Assembly: GCA_910575545.1 (NCBI GenBank)
Contig: CAJTFH010000013.1
Location: 1 to 64,000, forward strand
DNA: 64,000 nt
Direction: 5' to 3'
Origin: Bacteroidales bacterium
GTDB taxonomy: Bacteria > Bacteroidota > Bacteroidia > Bacteroidales > Muribaculaceae
The translations under genes and the position numbers were made by a program. Below, piece after piece: positions 45,917 to 54,784 of this stretch. Position 1 is the first letter of the stretch. Each line of letters opens with the position of its first letter. The notes below the pieces were generated by a model that saw nothing but the letters and a program-made list of their open reading frames with translations, made no database searches and was not told where the DNA came from.

Positions 45917-47884
45917 TTATGAATATATCTTGGCGGCTTTGGCGGAGAATGTCACGCCGAAACGGTTGTCGATTACCAGCGATTCGCAGAATTTGCGACC
46001 TCTGGTATTTGTAAAGCCGTAGATGGGCGATGTGTATTTGTATCGGACGAGTTGCTCGATGTCCTTGTCGGTCAGGTCGTAGCCGTGGAAGTGGAGCGGG
46101 ATTGAGAATCCACAGCACTCACAGGCAACTGTAGCCGGGAACACGGTCAGTCCGTGGTTGCCGCATTTCGGACAGGTGTAGCCCGATACCTTGCTGACAA
46201 AGGATTTCTTGTCGGTGATGAGCGAGAGAATAAGGGGATGAATCCAGTTCTCATACTCCCGCATTACCGGCTTTGTTGGCTTGCGGTTCTCCGCGAGCGC
46301 GTCAACCTCGTCAATCTGGCTGATGTACTTGCCGATGTCGGAGAGTTCGAGATGGCCGACGTGTGAAAGAAGCACACGCGCCTTCTCCGTCGGCTCGATG
46401 TCTCCAAGCAGATATTTCACTAATCCGTTGTCGATGAGACGCTGGAGGCAGGCTCCGCAGTCGCGGTAACTGCCCACGGGAAGAAGTGAGGGGGTATCAC
46501 CGTCAGTGTTGACCAGTTCATTGAGGTCGTGCAGGAAGGCTACGGCGGTCAGGGTTTCGGGCGTGCGATTCGAGAAAGAGAATATATTCACGCCTGAGAC
46601 TGTAAATGCGATGCTCCCCGGAACACATTCCGCATTGTCGGGCAGTTCGGCTGTGCCGAAGATGTCGATACCCTCTATATTAGCCATGATACCGACCTCG
46701 ATACATTTGGCAGAGTCAAATGCCATTTCGGTACGGGTGCTGATGAGTTCATACACACGCTGCTCGTCGTCGCTGAGAAAGAGAGGTGTACGCTCGGTAG
46801 TGATAATTCCGTGGCAGTAGGGTATCTGCTCTTCCGGACGGAACGGGAACGCCTTTGCCTCAGGGAAGCGACGCTCAACGTGACGCTTCAGATGATGAGG
46901 TAGTGATGACACCGAGGTGCGGGGCGACGAGATAAGCCCTTTCTCAAACAGAAGGTCTGCGGCCGCCATTGTACGAGCTGGCAGGAATCCCAGCTCCTCG
47001 ATGGACACCTCCTGAAGGGTCGCCATGTTGAGCAACTCGTGGCACCACTCCACTTTCGGGTTGACCTCCACAACCTCAGCTGTGACAGTCTTGCCGTTCA
47101 TTTTCATGAAATTCTCATAAACTTTCTGCGCGTCCGATTCCTTGCACCATATTTCCGTGGGTGCCAACTGTGCATCCTTTCCATCCCACTTGCCGGATAT
47201 ACCAACACCGTAGCGGGTCTTCTTGGGGAATTTGACTTTCATGTTGTCGTAGCTGTTGCAAAGGAGCCAGAGCGCGGCGATGTCCATGCGCTCCATCGGG
47301 AACGACTGCTTGCCATACATCTGGGCGAATGCCTGTTCCACATTGGCACGGAACAGAAAGTTCATTCCGTGGTGAACGAAACCGGAGCGGGCTATACGTG
47401 TGATGTTGCGGCCTGACTCGCGGTTACGGTAGGCGTAGGTTATCGACCGGTTGCTCAGTGTGGTCAGCCACATGCGGCTGGTACGGCATCCGGCCTTTGC
47501 CGCCTGACATAGAATAGCGAATAGAGCCTGAGCCTCACTTCCGTTGTTTGAGGCGAAGATAACCTCTGCGGCCTGCTCGACAAGAGCATGAAGTCTGATG
47601 ACTGTGCTTTTATCCTCGTCGCTGACTTTGAATTTGCCGTTCTCGTTGTAAGCACGGATACCATACAGGTATCTCGTCGGGATGAAAGGGAGCGTCTTGA
47701 TGAAGTCGCTGCCACCGGCGTAATACTGATACGGAGCCGGCTCGACGAGACTGGGCTCGACGGAGGTGATGACGATGCTGCCGGTGTCGTTGGTGTAGTC
47801 GCCGTTTTCGGTGCGGTCGGTGCAGTTGAGGGCGCGGGATACGGCGAAGGCGATTTGGGTGGAGTGTGCGATTACGAGATTCAT
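45917..47884 (-). CDS. Type IA topoisomerase homologue lacking catalytic residues
   Basis: A 655-residue protein collinear with topoisomerase III-like enzymes of Bacteroides elements: N-terminal TOPRIM-like start MNLVIAHSTQ, a region AAEVIFASNNGSEAQAL that lines up with the DxDxxG loop, GFLPARTMAAADLLFEKGLISSPRT that lines up with the active-site tyrosine segment, a C-terminal zinc ribbon (CPKC...CECC) and the topoisomerase C-terminal module (LTDKDIEQLVRYKYTSPIYG). The residues needed for cutting are all replaced: Glu7 is His7, the TOPRIM acids are Asn113 and Gly115, and the tyrosine is Ser320. It should bind DNA but not break it. I start at the ATG at 47884 because it aligns with family N-termini. 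An AT-rich 137-base gap precedes it. Confidence 0.8.
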   Translation of the reverse strand: MNLVIAHSTQIAFAVSRALNCTDRTENGDYTNDTGSIVITSVEPSLVEPAPYQYYAGGSDFIKTLPFIPTRYLYGIRAYNENGKFKVSDEDKSTVIRLHALVEQAAEVIFASNNGSEAQALFAILCQAAKAGCRTSRMWLTTLSNRSITYAYRNRESGRNITRIARSGFVHHGMNFLFRANVEQAFAQMYGKQSFPMERMDIAALWLLCNSYDNMKVKFPKKTRYGVGISGKWDGKDAQLAPTEIWCKESDAQKVYENFMKMNGKTVTAEVVEVNPKVEWCHELLNMATLQEVSIEELGFLPARTMAAADLLFEKGLISSPRTSVSSLPHHLKRHVERRFPEAKAFPFRPEEQIPYCHGIITTERTPLFLSDDEQRVYELISTRTEMAFDSAKCIEVGIMANIEGIDIFGTAELPDNAECVPGSIAFTVSGVNIFSFSNRTPETLTAVAFLHDLNELVNTDGDTPSLLPVGSYRDCGACLQRLIDNGLVKYLLGDIEPTEKARVLLSHVGHLELSDIGKYISQIDEVDALAENRKPTKPVMREYENWIHPLILSLITDKKSFVSKVSGYTCPKCGNHGLTVFPATVACECCGFSIPLHFHGYDLTDKDIEQLVRYKYTSPIYGFTNTRGRKFCESLVIDNRFGVTFSAKAAKIYS

Positions 47885-48021
47885 AATATTACTTATTTTA
47901 TTGATTATCACTTATTTTAATTATTAAAAGATATTTCGGAAAGACATGGGGAGGGCCTGCCTCCCCATGTCGGTGAAGAGGACAGCCATTCGGAAATGGC
48001 GGGAACTATGTCAGTCGGAGT

Positions 48022-49524
48022 TTATACTTTCGGTCCCTTCGGCTTGCGCTGTTGCGCCTGCTGCTGTTCGTTCTTGGGAGCCGTCTGACCCTTATGTAGC
48101 GGGTCGGTGATGTTTTTCGTAGCCTCGTTGGTCTTTCCCTGATTGTTCACGGCATACTGGGTCTTGCTCTCCTCGGCCACGCCGACAACCTTCTTGTTTT
48201 CGGCATAGTGATATTCAGTGACCGGACGCTGTTTCTCCTTGTTGAACTGTAGAAATACCGTGCAGGGCTGGCCTTGCTTGTCAGTGACATTTACCATCTC
48301 GATCTTTTTACCAGCCATATAGTCGGCAATCTGCTGTTCGTTGAACCGGGTATCCTTCCACTTGGTGATACGCTTGGGATTACCGTCGGCGTCAACCCAT
48401 GAGTTGCGCTGCTGTTGCTGCTGCTTCTCACCGGACTGCTCCTGTTTGAGCGACTGGGTGCGGACGAACTCGACATCGCGCTTGTCGGCATTATACTGGA
48501 GGTCGCTGGTGAATTTGCGCCCGTTGTTCAGCTCGATTTCCTTGCCGTGTACCACACCGCCGTCTTTCAGGATACCTATCTCCTTCATCGAAAGCTCAGT
48601 CTTGCCGATGTGGTTCTTGATAAAGATTTTATCCACGGGCATCGCCTCGATTTCGTTGGTGAGGCGGTCAACGCTGACCAGACATTTCTTCATCTCCCCG
48701 GTCTTGGGGTCGGCAAGTTCAACGACCTTACCGAGATTGCCGGTTTTGAGAAGCTGCTCCTTGTCCTCCTTCGAGAACTCGTAGCCACGGAAGGGAACGT
48801 CAAGTCTTGGCTCGTTCTTGATGAAGTGAGGCGCGAGAGTGAAACTTCCGTCTGGCTGCTCCTTGAAGGATAGGCGGGCATCGAGAGTGAATTTCTCATC
48901 GCCGAACTGCGGCGTGACGGTAAAGAGCTGGGGCGACTTGTGGTTGTAGAGCATCGACTGGAGCGCGCCTGACTGTTCGAGTGTTTCGCGCTTTACGCCC
49001 CACTGCTGCTCGATGGTCGTCCAGTCTATCCTGTCGGGGTCAACGGGTGTCGCCTTTGTTGCGGTGGTTGTCGCTTCCGTCCGGCTCTGCGTGTTGTCCT
49101 GTTCGGGCTGAGGCTTTACTTCCGGTTTCTGCTGTACTTCCGCCGGGGTCTGCTCCTGCGCCGGGGCCTGTTCCTGAGTCTGTGCCACAGACTTCATATC
49201 GACCTCATAAGGCTTGAGCATCTCGCCGTTTGACTCAGTGTCTTGGATTAGGTCTGCCATTGCCGGAGCGATTGCATCATAGCGATCGGCGGGGAGTTTG
49301 AAGAATCCGAACAGCGTAGGGTTCTTCGCCTGACGGATGAAATTGGAGATGAACGCCTCGATGGGGTTCTGGTTTTTGTTGAACTTAACGAGGTCGCTCA
49401 ACTTGGCAGTCTTGGCATCTGCCATCTTCGGGGTGCCGTCGGGATTCTGACCGACGACTGCGCCTACCTGTCCCGTCTCGTTATTACGGGCAATCAGCAC
49501 TTCCTGTTCCTGGATATTTTCCAT
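48022..49524 (-). CDS. DUF3945/DUF4099-type element protein
   Basis: A 500-residue cytoplasmic protein of a type found in Bacteroides conjugative elements and plasmids. N-terminal region (MENIQEQEVLIARNNETGQVGAV), a Gln/Pro/Thr-rich linker (about 115-170), a DUF4099-like part (IDWTTIEQQWGVKRETLEQSG), and three DUF3945-like repeats (DVPFRGYEFSKEDKEQLLKTGNLGKVV split; KKCLVSVDRLTNEIEAMPV; RFNEQQIADYMAGKKIEMVN). The tail is low-complexity Gln/Lys/Pro. Function unknown. It lies between an HTH gene and the topoisomerase-like gene in the same operon. Confidence 0.8.
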   Translation of the reverse strand: MENIQEQEVLIARNNETGQVGAVVGQNPDGTPKMADAKTAKLSDLVKFNKNQNPIEAFISNFIRQAKNPTLFGFFKLPADRYDAIAPAMADLIQDTESNGEMLKPYEVDMKSVAQTQEQAPAQEQTPAEVQQKPEVKPQPEQDNTQSRTEATTTATKATPVDPDRIDWTTIEQQWGVKRETLEQSGALQSMLYNHKSPQLFTVTPQFGDEKFTLDARLSFKEQPDGSFTLAPHFIKNEPRLDVPFRGYEFSKEDKEQLLKTGNLGKVVELADPKTGEMKKCLVSVDRLTNEIEAMPVDKIFIKNHIGKTELSMKEIGILKDGGVVHGKEIELNNGRKFTSDLQYNADKRDVEFVRTQSLKQEQSGEKQQQQQRNSWVDADGNPKRITKWKDTRFNEQQIADYMAGKKIEMVNVTDKQGQPCTVFLQFNKEKQRPVTEYHYAENKKVVGVAEESKTQYAVNNQGKTNEATKNITDPLHKGQTAPKNEQQQAQQRKPKGPKV

Positions 49525-49553
49525 AAACTTATATAGGGGGATTTTATGGCACC

Positions 49554-49931
49554 TTAGCCGGTGCCGAGGTTATTGAATCTTTCATTGCGGAGCTTCCTTC
49601 GCTCCATCCCTTCCGGACTGCGGGAACTGACAAATGTGCGGTCGATATATTCCTGCACCTGATGCTCGTAGTGGAATACCACTGAGCCGTCCTTGCTGAT
49701 CATATACTCGATTTCATCGTTGGCCCTGAGTTGCCGGATTTTTCTCACGCTGAAGCCGAGTAGTTTCATCACATGCTCGGTGAGATAAATCATGCTGCCG
49801 TTGATGGAGAGCACCGGAGGCTCTTTCTTCTTCATCATGCACTTTAGCATCTCAAGCATGATTCTTATCGCGGCCTTGGCGAATTTCGGGAAGGTTCCCA
49901 CGTCGTTATAGTCAATTTCCGTTTTCTTCAT
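49554..49931 (-). CDS. HTH protein at the head of the element operon
   Basis: A 125-residue protein whose middle (about 45-105) is a winged HTH: MIYLTEHVMKLLGFSVRKIR, then YMISKDGSVVFHYEHQVQEYI. It resembles the HTH units at 45314 and 45604. It is the first gene of the leftward operon, about 20 bases after a probable promoter, and could regulate it. It ends in a basic tail (ERRKLRNERFNNLG). Confidence 0.72.
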   Translation of the reverse strand: MKKTEIDYNDVGTFPKFAKAAIRIMLEMLKCMMKKKEPPVLSINGSMIYLTEHVMKLLGFSVRKIRQLRANDEIEYMISKDGSVVFHYEHQVQEYIDRTFVSSRSPEGMERRKLRNERFNNLGTG

Positions 49932-49957
49932 TTTGCGTTTCGTTTTCGATTACGATG

Positions 49958-49965
49958 CAAAATTA
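49958..49965 (-). promoter_or_regulatory. -7 element of the leftward element operon
   Basis: TAATTTTG on the minus strand, 27 bases before the start at 49931. No convincing -33 element was found, which would suit a regulated promoter. Confidence 0.5.
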
Positions 49966-49991
49966 GCGAGACCGTATCCCCCCGCCGGGAG

Positions 49992-50076
49992 AGTACCCCA
50001 AAGTAACCCTCTTGTAAATTTTACCTCATTGATAATCAGTGCTATAAAATTGTTAAAGTGCAAATTTTGGGGTACT
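49992..50076. promoter_or_regulatory. Widely spaced inverted repeat in the divergent promoter region
   Basis: AGTACCCCAAA (49992-50002) and its exact inverse TTTGGGGTACT (50066-50076), 63 bases apart, in the 359-base gap between two divergent operons. A candidate operator, possibly allowing looping. Nothing else is seen in the gap. Confidence 0.4.
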
Positions 50077-50290
50077 AACCTTTTATAATTATTTGAAAGA
50101 CAGGCGATTTATGTACTTCAAAAGTATGTCGGAACAGGGATTGAATGTAAAATGTCGCTTGTCGTGTCACATTGAGGCATTGCGAGGCTACCGAGTACCA
50201 TAGTCCCCGGAAATGATGAATGCCTCCTTCATTATGGTTTTCTTTGCAGTGTGAAAGGATTCACGCCCTATAATTTCCCCCAACCTTTTT

Positions 50291-50743
50291 ATGAAAAGAA
50301 AGAATGATGGCCGAGGCTACGACCTCGACTATTATAATCTGTATCTGCGCCGTTACCTGACGGTGCATCATTTCCCCGAAGCCGATGATGCCCTGCTTAT
50401 TGCCGCACGCGCCGAAGCTGCGACTGACACTTATGTGGAATCAAGGCTGGCCGGGGATGAAGTCTATGTATCCTCTGAGAAAGCCATTGCCAGTCTGCTT
50501 GATGGCTTTGAGATTTCGCCGTACGATTTTGTAAGCGGCATACTTGCAGACGAATTTTCAGACCATATTTCTCTCGATGAACGCTCCATTGAGTTCTGGA
50601 CTTATACACTGCTGGAAGAATTGCAGTCGGAGTTCAAGGATGTGGAATTGAGCGAGGAATATCTCAACACCAACGAAGGTGTGATTTTCAAACTGGTAAT
50701 CTCCGGTCGGATTACCGAATATTTCGAGGAATATGGCCTTTAA
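50291..50743 (+). CDS. DUF1896-like element protein
   Basis: A 150-residue acidic, mostly helical protein ([36 protein letters not shown], split around residues 11-45; [23 protein letters not shown] near 67). The shape and position directly before a methylase-helicase match the DUF1896 proteins of Bacteroides elements. Its last ten bases overlap the start of the methylase-helicase gene, so the two are probably translated together. Function unknown. Confidence 0.75.
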   Translation: MKRKNDGRGYDLDYYNLYLRRYLTVHHFPEADDALLIAARAEAATDTYVESRLAGDEVYVSSEKAIASLLDGFEISPYDFVSGILADEFSDHISLDERSIEFWTYTLLEELQSEFKDVELSEEYLNTNEGVIFKLVISGRITEYFEEYGL

Positions 50744-53700
50744 CCGATTACAGACCATGCGCGACAACATTGAGGCTATCAGGCTTGTCCTGAGCCTTGG
50801 TGTTGCCGGACGCACAGCGCAGACTCCCGAAGAGCGGGAAGTGCTGCGCAAGTATGCCGGATTCGGCGGGTTGAAGTGTATTCTCAACGATGCCAACGAG
50901 TTAGTGGATGCCGCCAAATGGAGCAAGTCGGATATTGAACTGTTTGCGCCTACGGTTGAGTTGCGTCGTCTGATTCACGACTATTCGCGTGACGACAAGG
51001 AGTTTAACCGATATATGGAGTCGTTGAAGGCGTCAACGCTGACCGCTTTCTATACTGACAGCCGTATTGTGGATGCGATCTCCGATGCACTGAAATATCA
51101 GGGAGTCGAGATAAAAAGTTTTCTTGAGCCCTCTGCCGGTCAGGGTGCTTTCATTGACTCTTTTCTGCGCAATGACAGATACCCCGGTGCCGAGGTAATG
51201 GCATACGAAAAGGATTTGCTGACAGGCAAAATTCTGTCGGCATTACACCCATCTATACTGACTCGCATAGAGGGGTTCGAGAAGATTGAGCGCGACTTCA
51301 ATGGTTACTTCGATGTCGCCGCCTCGAATGTTCCTTTTGGCGACTTCGCGGTTGCAGACCCGGCGTATGCCGTAAGCAAGGAGATTGGCTACCGTCAGGC
51401 GGCAAAGTCGTTGCATAACTACTTCTTTCTCAAAGGTCTTGACCAAGTGAGAGAGGGAGGTCTGATTGCCTTTATTACATCGCAGGGTGTGATGAATGCC
51501 GCTTCGCCCTTTATAAGAATGGAGTTGGTTAAACAGGCTGACCTTGTGGCGGCTCTACGTTTATCCAACAATACTTTCAGCGACAATGCCGGAACTGATG
51601 TAGGCTCAGACCTTATCATCATGCAGAAGCACACTGGAAAGAAGTCATTATCGGCTGATGAAGAATTTTTCATTCAGTCAGTTGTTGACCGGGGTACGAA
51701 GGTGCCGGGCAATAAATTCTTTCAAGCGTTTCCGCAAAATGTTATCTGCACTGATGCTAAGGTTGGCACTGACCAGTATGGCAAACCGGCTATCGTGTAC
51801 CACCATGACGGAGGTATCGACGGCATTGCCGGGGATTTGCGCAAGGCACTCGACGAGTCGCTACACATGCGTCTGAATCTGGAATTGTATAATTCCAACG
51901 GTATCAAACCTCCTACGCCAGACCCGGTTACACCAACTCCTACGCCTACACCCAGGCAGGAGGCGAAGGTGGAAAAGAAGTCAAGCCTTACCAATACGCC
52001 TCTGATGCAGCAGTATCAGGAGATGAAAAAGAAACATCCCGATGCTGTGTTGCTTTTCAGGGTTGGTGACTTCTATGAGATTTTCGGCAAGGATGCTGTC
52101 ACAGCCTCGGAGATTTTAGGTATAACCCTGACCCGTCGCCAGACCGGTATTGACAGCCGAATAGAATTGGCTGGTTTCCCGCATCATGCCCTCGACACTT
52201 ATCTGCCCAAACTTGTGCGGGCCGGTAAACGTGTGGCAATATGTGAGCAATTGGAAGACCCTAAGCTGAAAAAGACACCGAAGCAGAAGGTGGTAGAAAC
52301 GGTTACCCCAAATCAGCTTCCAAAGGTAGAGCCAAAGCCTGAGCCTAAACCGGAGCCAAAATCTGCCCCCGCTCCCGTAGAGCCACCAAAGGCTGAACCA
52401 GCCAAGGAGATAGAGACCGACGGCAGTCCTGATTATACCGATAATCCTGACCCTCGCCTGTATGCCTACAATCTTTTTGGAGAGTTGGAACCAATCGGAA
52501 AGCCTCGCCGTCAGCCTAAACCTACGGAGGATGCTCCAAGGCCGAAGCCAAGTGTTGAGGTCAAGGACATTCCCGTAAAAAAGTTCCGTCCGCTCAATGA
52601 AAAGGAGCTGGAATTTTATGGTTCTCTGAACTGGGAGGATAATCCGCCCATCAATGGTTTCTATGAGACAATGATGTCTATTGCCCACCGTCAGTTGGAG
52701 GAAATGCGTCTGGAGCGTGAGGCGGAGGAAGCCGCCAAACAAGCCGCTGCCAGTGGCGAAACTATCCAAGAAGGTGGTACAACCATTCAGCGCACCGAAG
52801 GCGATTTTGTTCCCGGTCAACGCTCCACCATTAAGGCAGAGACAGTCGAGGTTGATATGTCGCCCCGTCCTTTCTCGGAGGACATTCAGTTCTTCCACCA
52901 CAACGGCAGTATGGTGGTACAAGATGTTCTTGTGGGCTTCCTCTCGGAAGTCCGCAAGAACAGCGCGACATTCAATCCGTTGGAGTTGAAGCCGGAACAG
53001 GCGAAACGCGCTTTGCTCTATGTCACAATGTCGGAAACATACCAGCAACTCTACAACTATGAGGCTGAAACGCATGAGGCTTCGGCTGAACTGCGCGAAC
53101 ACCTTAATCAGTATTATGATGAGTTTGTGGAGAAGTACGGCTATCTCAACGAGAAACAGAATGTGAAATTCATTCTCATGGACGCCAATGGGCGTGACGC
53201 ACTGGCTCTGGAACGCGGCGAGAATGGCAGGTTTGTCAAGGCTGACATCTTCGATCATCCTGTGTCATTCGCCATTGACGAAGTTACTTCAGTAGATACT
53301 CCGATGGAGGCGTTATCCGCATCGCTCAACAAATACGGTGAGGTCAATCTCGAATATATGTCGGGGCTGGTGGATATGGATAAGGATTCTTTGGTGGATA
53401 ACCTCGAAGGACACATCTATTATAATCCATTAGTCGAAAACTACGAGATTAAAGACCGATTCATCGCCGGAAATGTCGTGGCTAAAGCCAATGACGTTAG
53501 GGCATGGATTGACCGGGAGGAAGAACGTATCAAGAATTTCCCCGGCTATGACGGCGTTGAACCGTTCATCGCCATGTCGAAAGACTCCCTCAAAGCATTG
53601 GAGGAAGCCCGGCCCCGCCGTATCGAGTTCGATGAGCTTGATTTCAACTTCGGTGAACGATGGATTCCCACGGGTATCTATTCGGCATATATGTCGTATC

Positions 53701-54212
53701 TGTTCCACACTGATGTAAAGATTGCATATTCTTCCTCAATGGATGAATACTCGGCAGAGGCGAGCCGCAAGAATATGACCATCTGGGAAGAGTTCTGCGT
53801 CAGAGGTTATTACCGTACCTACGACGGTATGAACCTGCTGAAACACGCACTTCACAACACTGTCCCCGACATCAAGAAGTCGGCGGGCAAAGATGAAGAC
53901 GGACACGACATCAAGGTGCCGGACAACGAGGCGATTCAGCTTGCCAATACCAAAATCGACGAAATCCGCAACGGTTTTGCCGACTGGCTCGAAGCCCAGT
54001 CGCCTGAGTTCAAGGAGAAACTCGTTGACCTCTACAATGACAAGTTCAACTGTTTCGTCCGTCCGCAATATGACGGGTCACACCAGACGTTCCCGGATTT
54101 GAACATGAAACTCCTCGGAGACCGCTATGGAATCCGCTCCATTTATCAGTCACAGATGGACTGTATATGGATGCTGAAACAGAATGGCGGTGGCGTGTGC
54201 GACCATGAGGTG
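50733..54212 (+). CDS. Giant N6-DNA methylase-helicase, 5' exon, with inserted MutS domain I
   Basis: First 1,160 codons of a protein of about 2,023 residues interrupted by a group II intron. The reading frame itself continues into the intron to a stop at 54224, adding only LRP. Residues 100-330 form an adenine-N6 methyltransferase fold: [12 protein letters not shown] (cofactor motif) and ASNVPFGDF (the NPPF-type catalytic motif, here NVPF). After a Thr/Pro linker, residues 422-514 are a MutS mismatch-recognition domain, 80 of 93 positions identical to the chromosomal MutS here and keeping its Phe-X-Glu. A Pro/Lys/Glu-rich linker and a long helical region follow. It ends at GGGVCDHEV, directly before the helicase P loop. 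Such proteins resemble phage P1 DarB-like anti-restriction methylase-helicases (inference). Confidence 0.88.
51996..52274 (+). other. MutS domain I captured in the methylase-helicase
   Basis: The stretch encodes [20 protein letters not shown] and onward to [10 protein letters not shown], 93 residues aligned without gaps to residues 9-101 of the mutS product at 8730-11414, with 13 differences counted by eye. GDFYEIF keeps the mismatch-reading Phe and Glu. The match begins and ends abruptly within linkers, as expected for domain capture. Confidence 0.92.
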
Positions 54213-54784
54213 CTGCGCCCATAAGGGCATATAGTAAATGTAGGATTAGCAACCTACCCGGCAAGGGTTTTCAACGCCGGTCATTAGCCAACTTATCCAC
54301 TCAGCCGAAAGGCGGTGGGGAGTGTCGCATGTTGGAAACGGCATAAGTCAGCTAACTATCGTGCTGCTACTGAATGTCTAAATGAAACGATAGATATGAG
54401 GATGAAGACTACACTGTTTGAACGACAGTCCGAGACGCTAAATGGTAAGCATCGACCGAAGATAGTTAATACGGTCGTTCTGCAATACTTCTGCCTACCG
54501 ACTTCGGGCATGAGAGCCGAAAACCGATTGCAGGTCAGCCGCGATAAGCGGAAAAGGGCGAACGTCGCATCCGACAATCTATCATGCTATGTTGCTATAT
54601 GTCTAAATGGGGATTACCTAAACCGAAACGCCTACAGAGGTAGGCTATGGGAATATCGTTCCCTGAATATTCGGCAAGGTAACAGAGTCTTCGTAGTAGT
54701 CCGAACGAGGGAAAGCCTCGTACATGGCGAAGGAAGACAGTGTTTATTATTTTAATATGTTTAACGAATGATGTGTGAGACATT

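Noticed and set aside
45917-47884. Active topoisomerase III (topB)
   Set aside because: The fold matches but the catalytic Glu, TOPRIM Asp pair and Tyr are replaced, so an active-enzyme name would be misleading.
52116-53258. 380-codon open frame opposite the methylase-helicase exon
   Set aside because: It is a leucine/arginine-rich shadow of the MutS domain and linker coding strand.
54315-54755. 146-codon open frame in the 5' RNA part of the intron
   Set aside because: It lies in group II intron domains I-III, which are structured RNA; the translation has no protein-like pattern.
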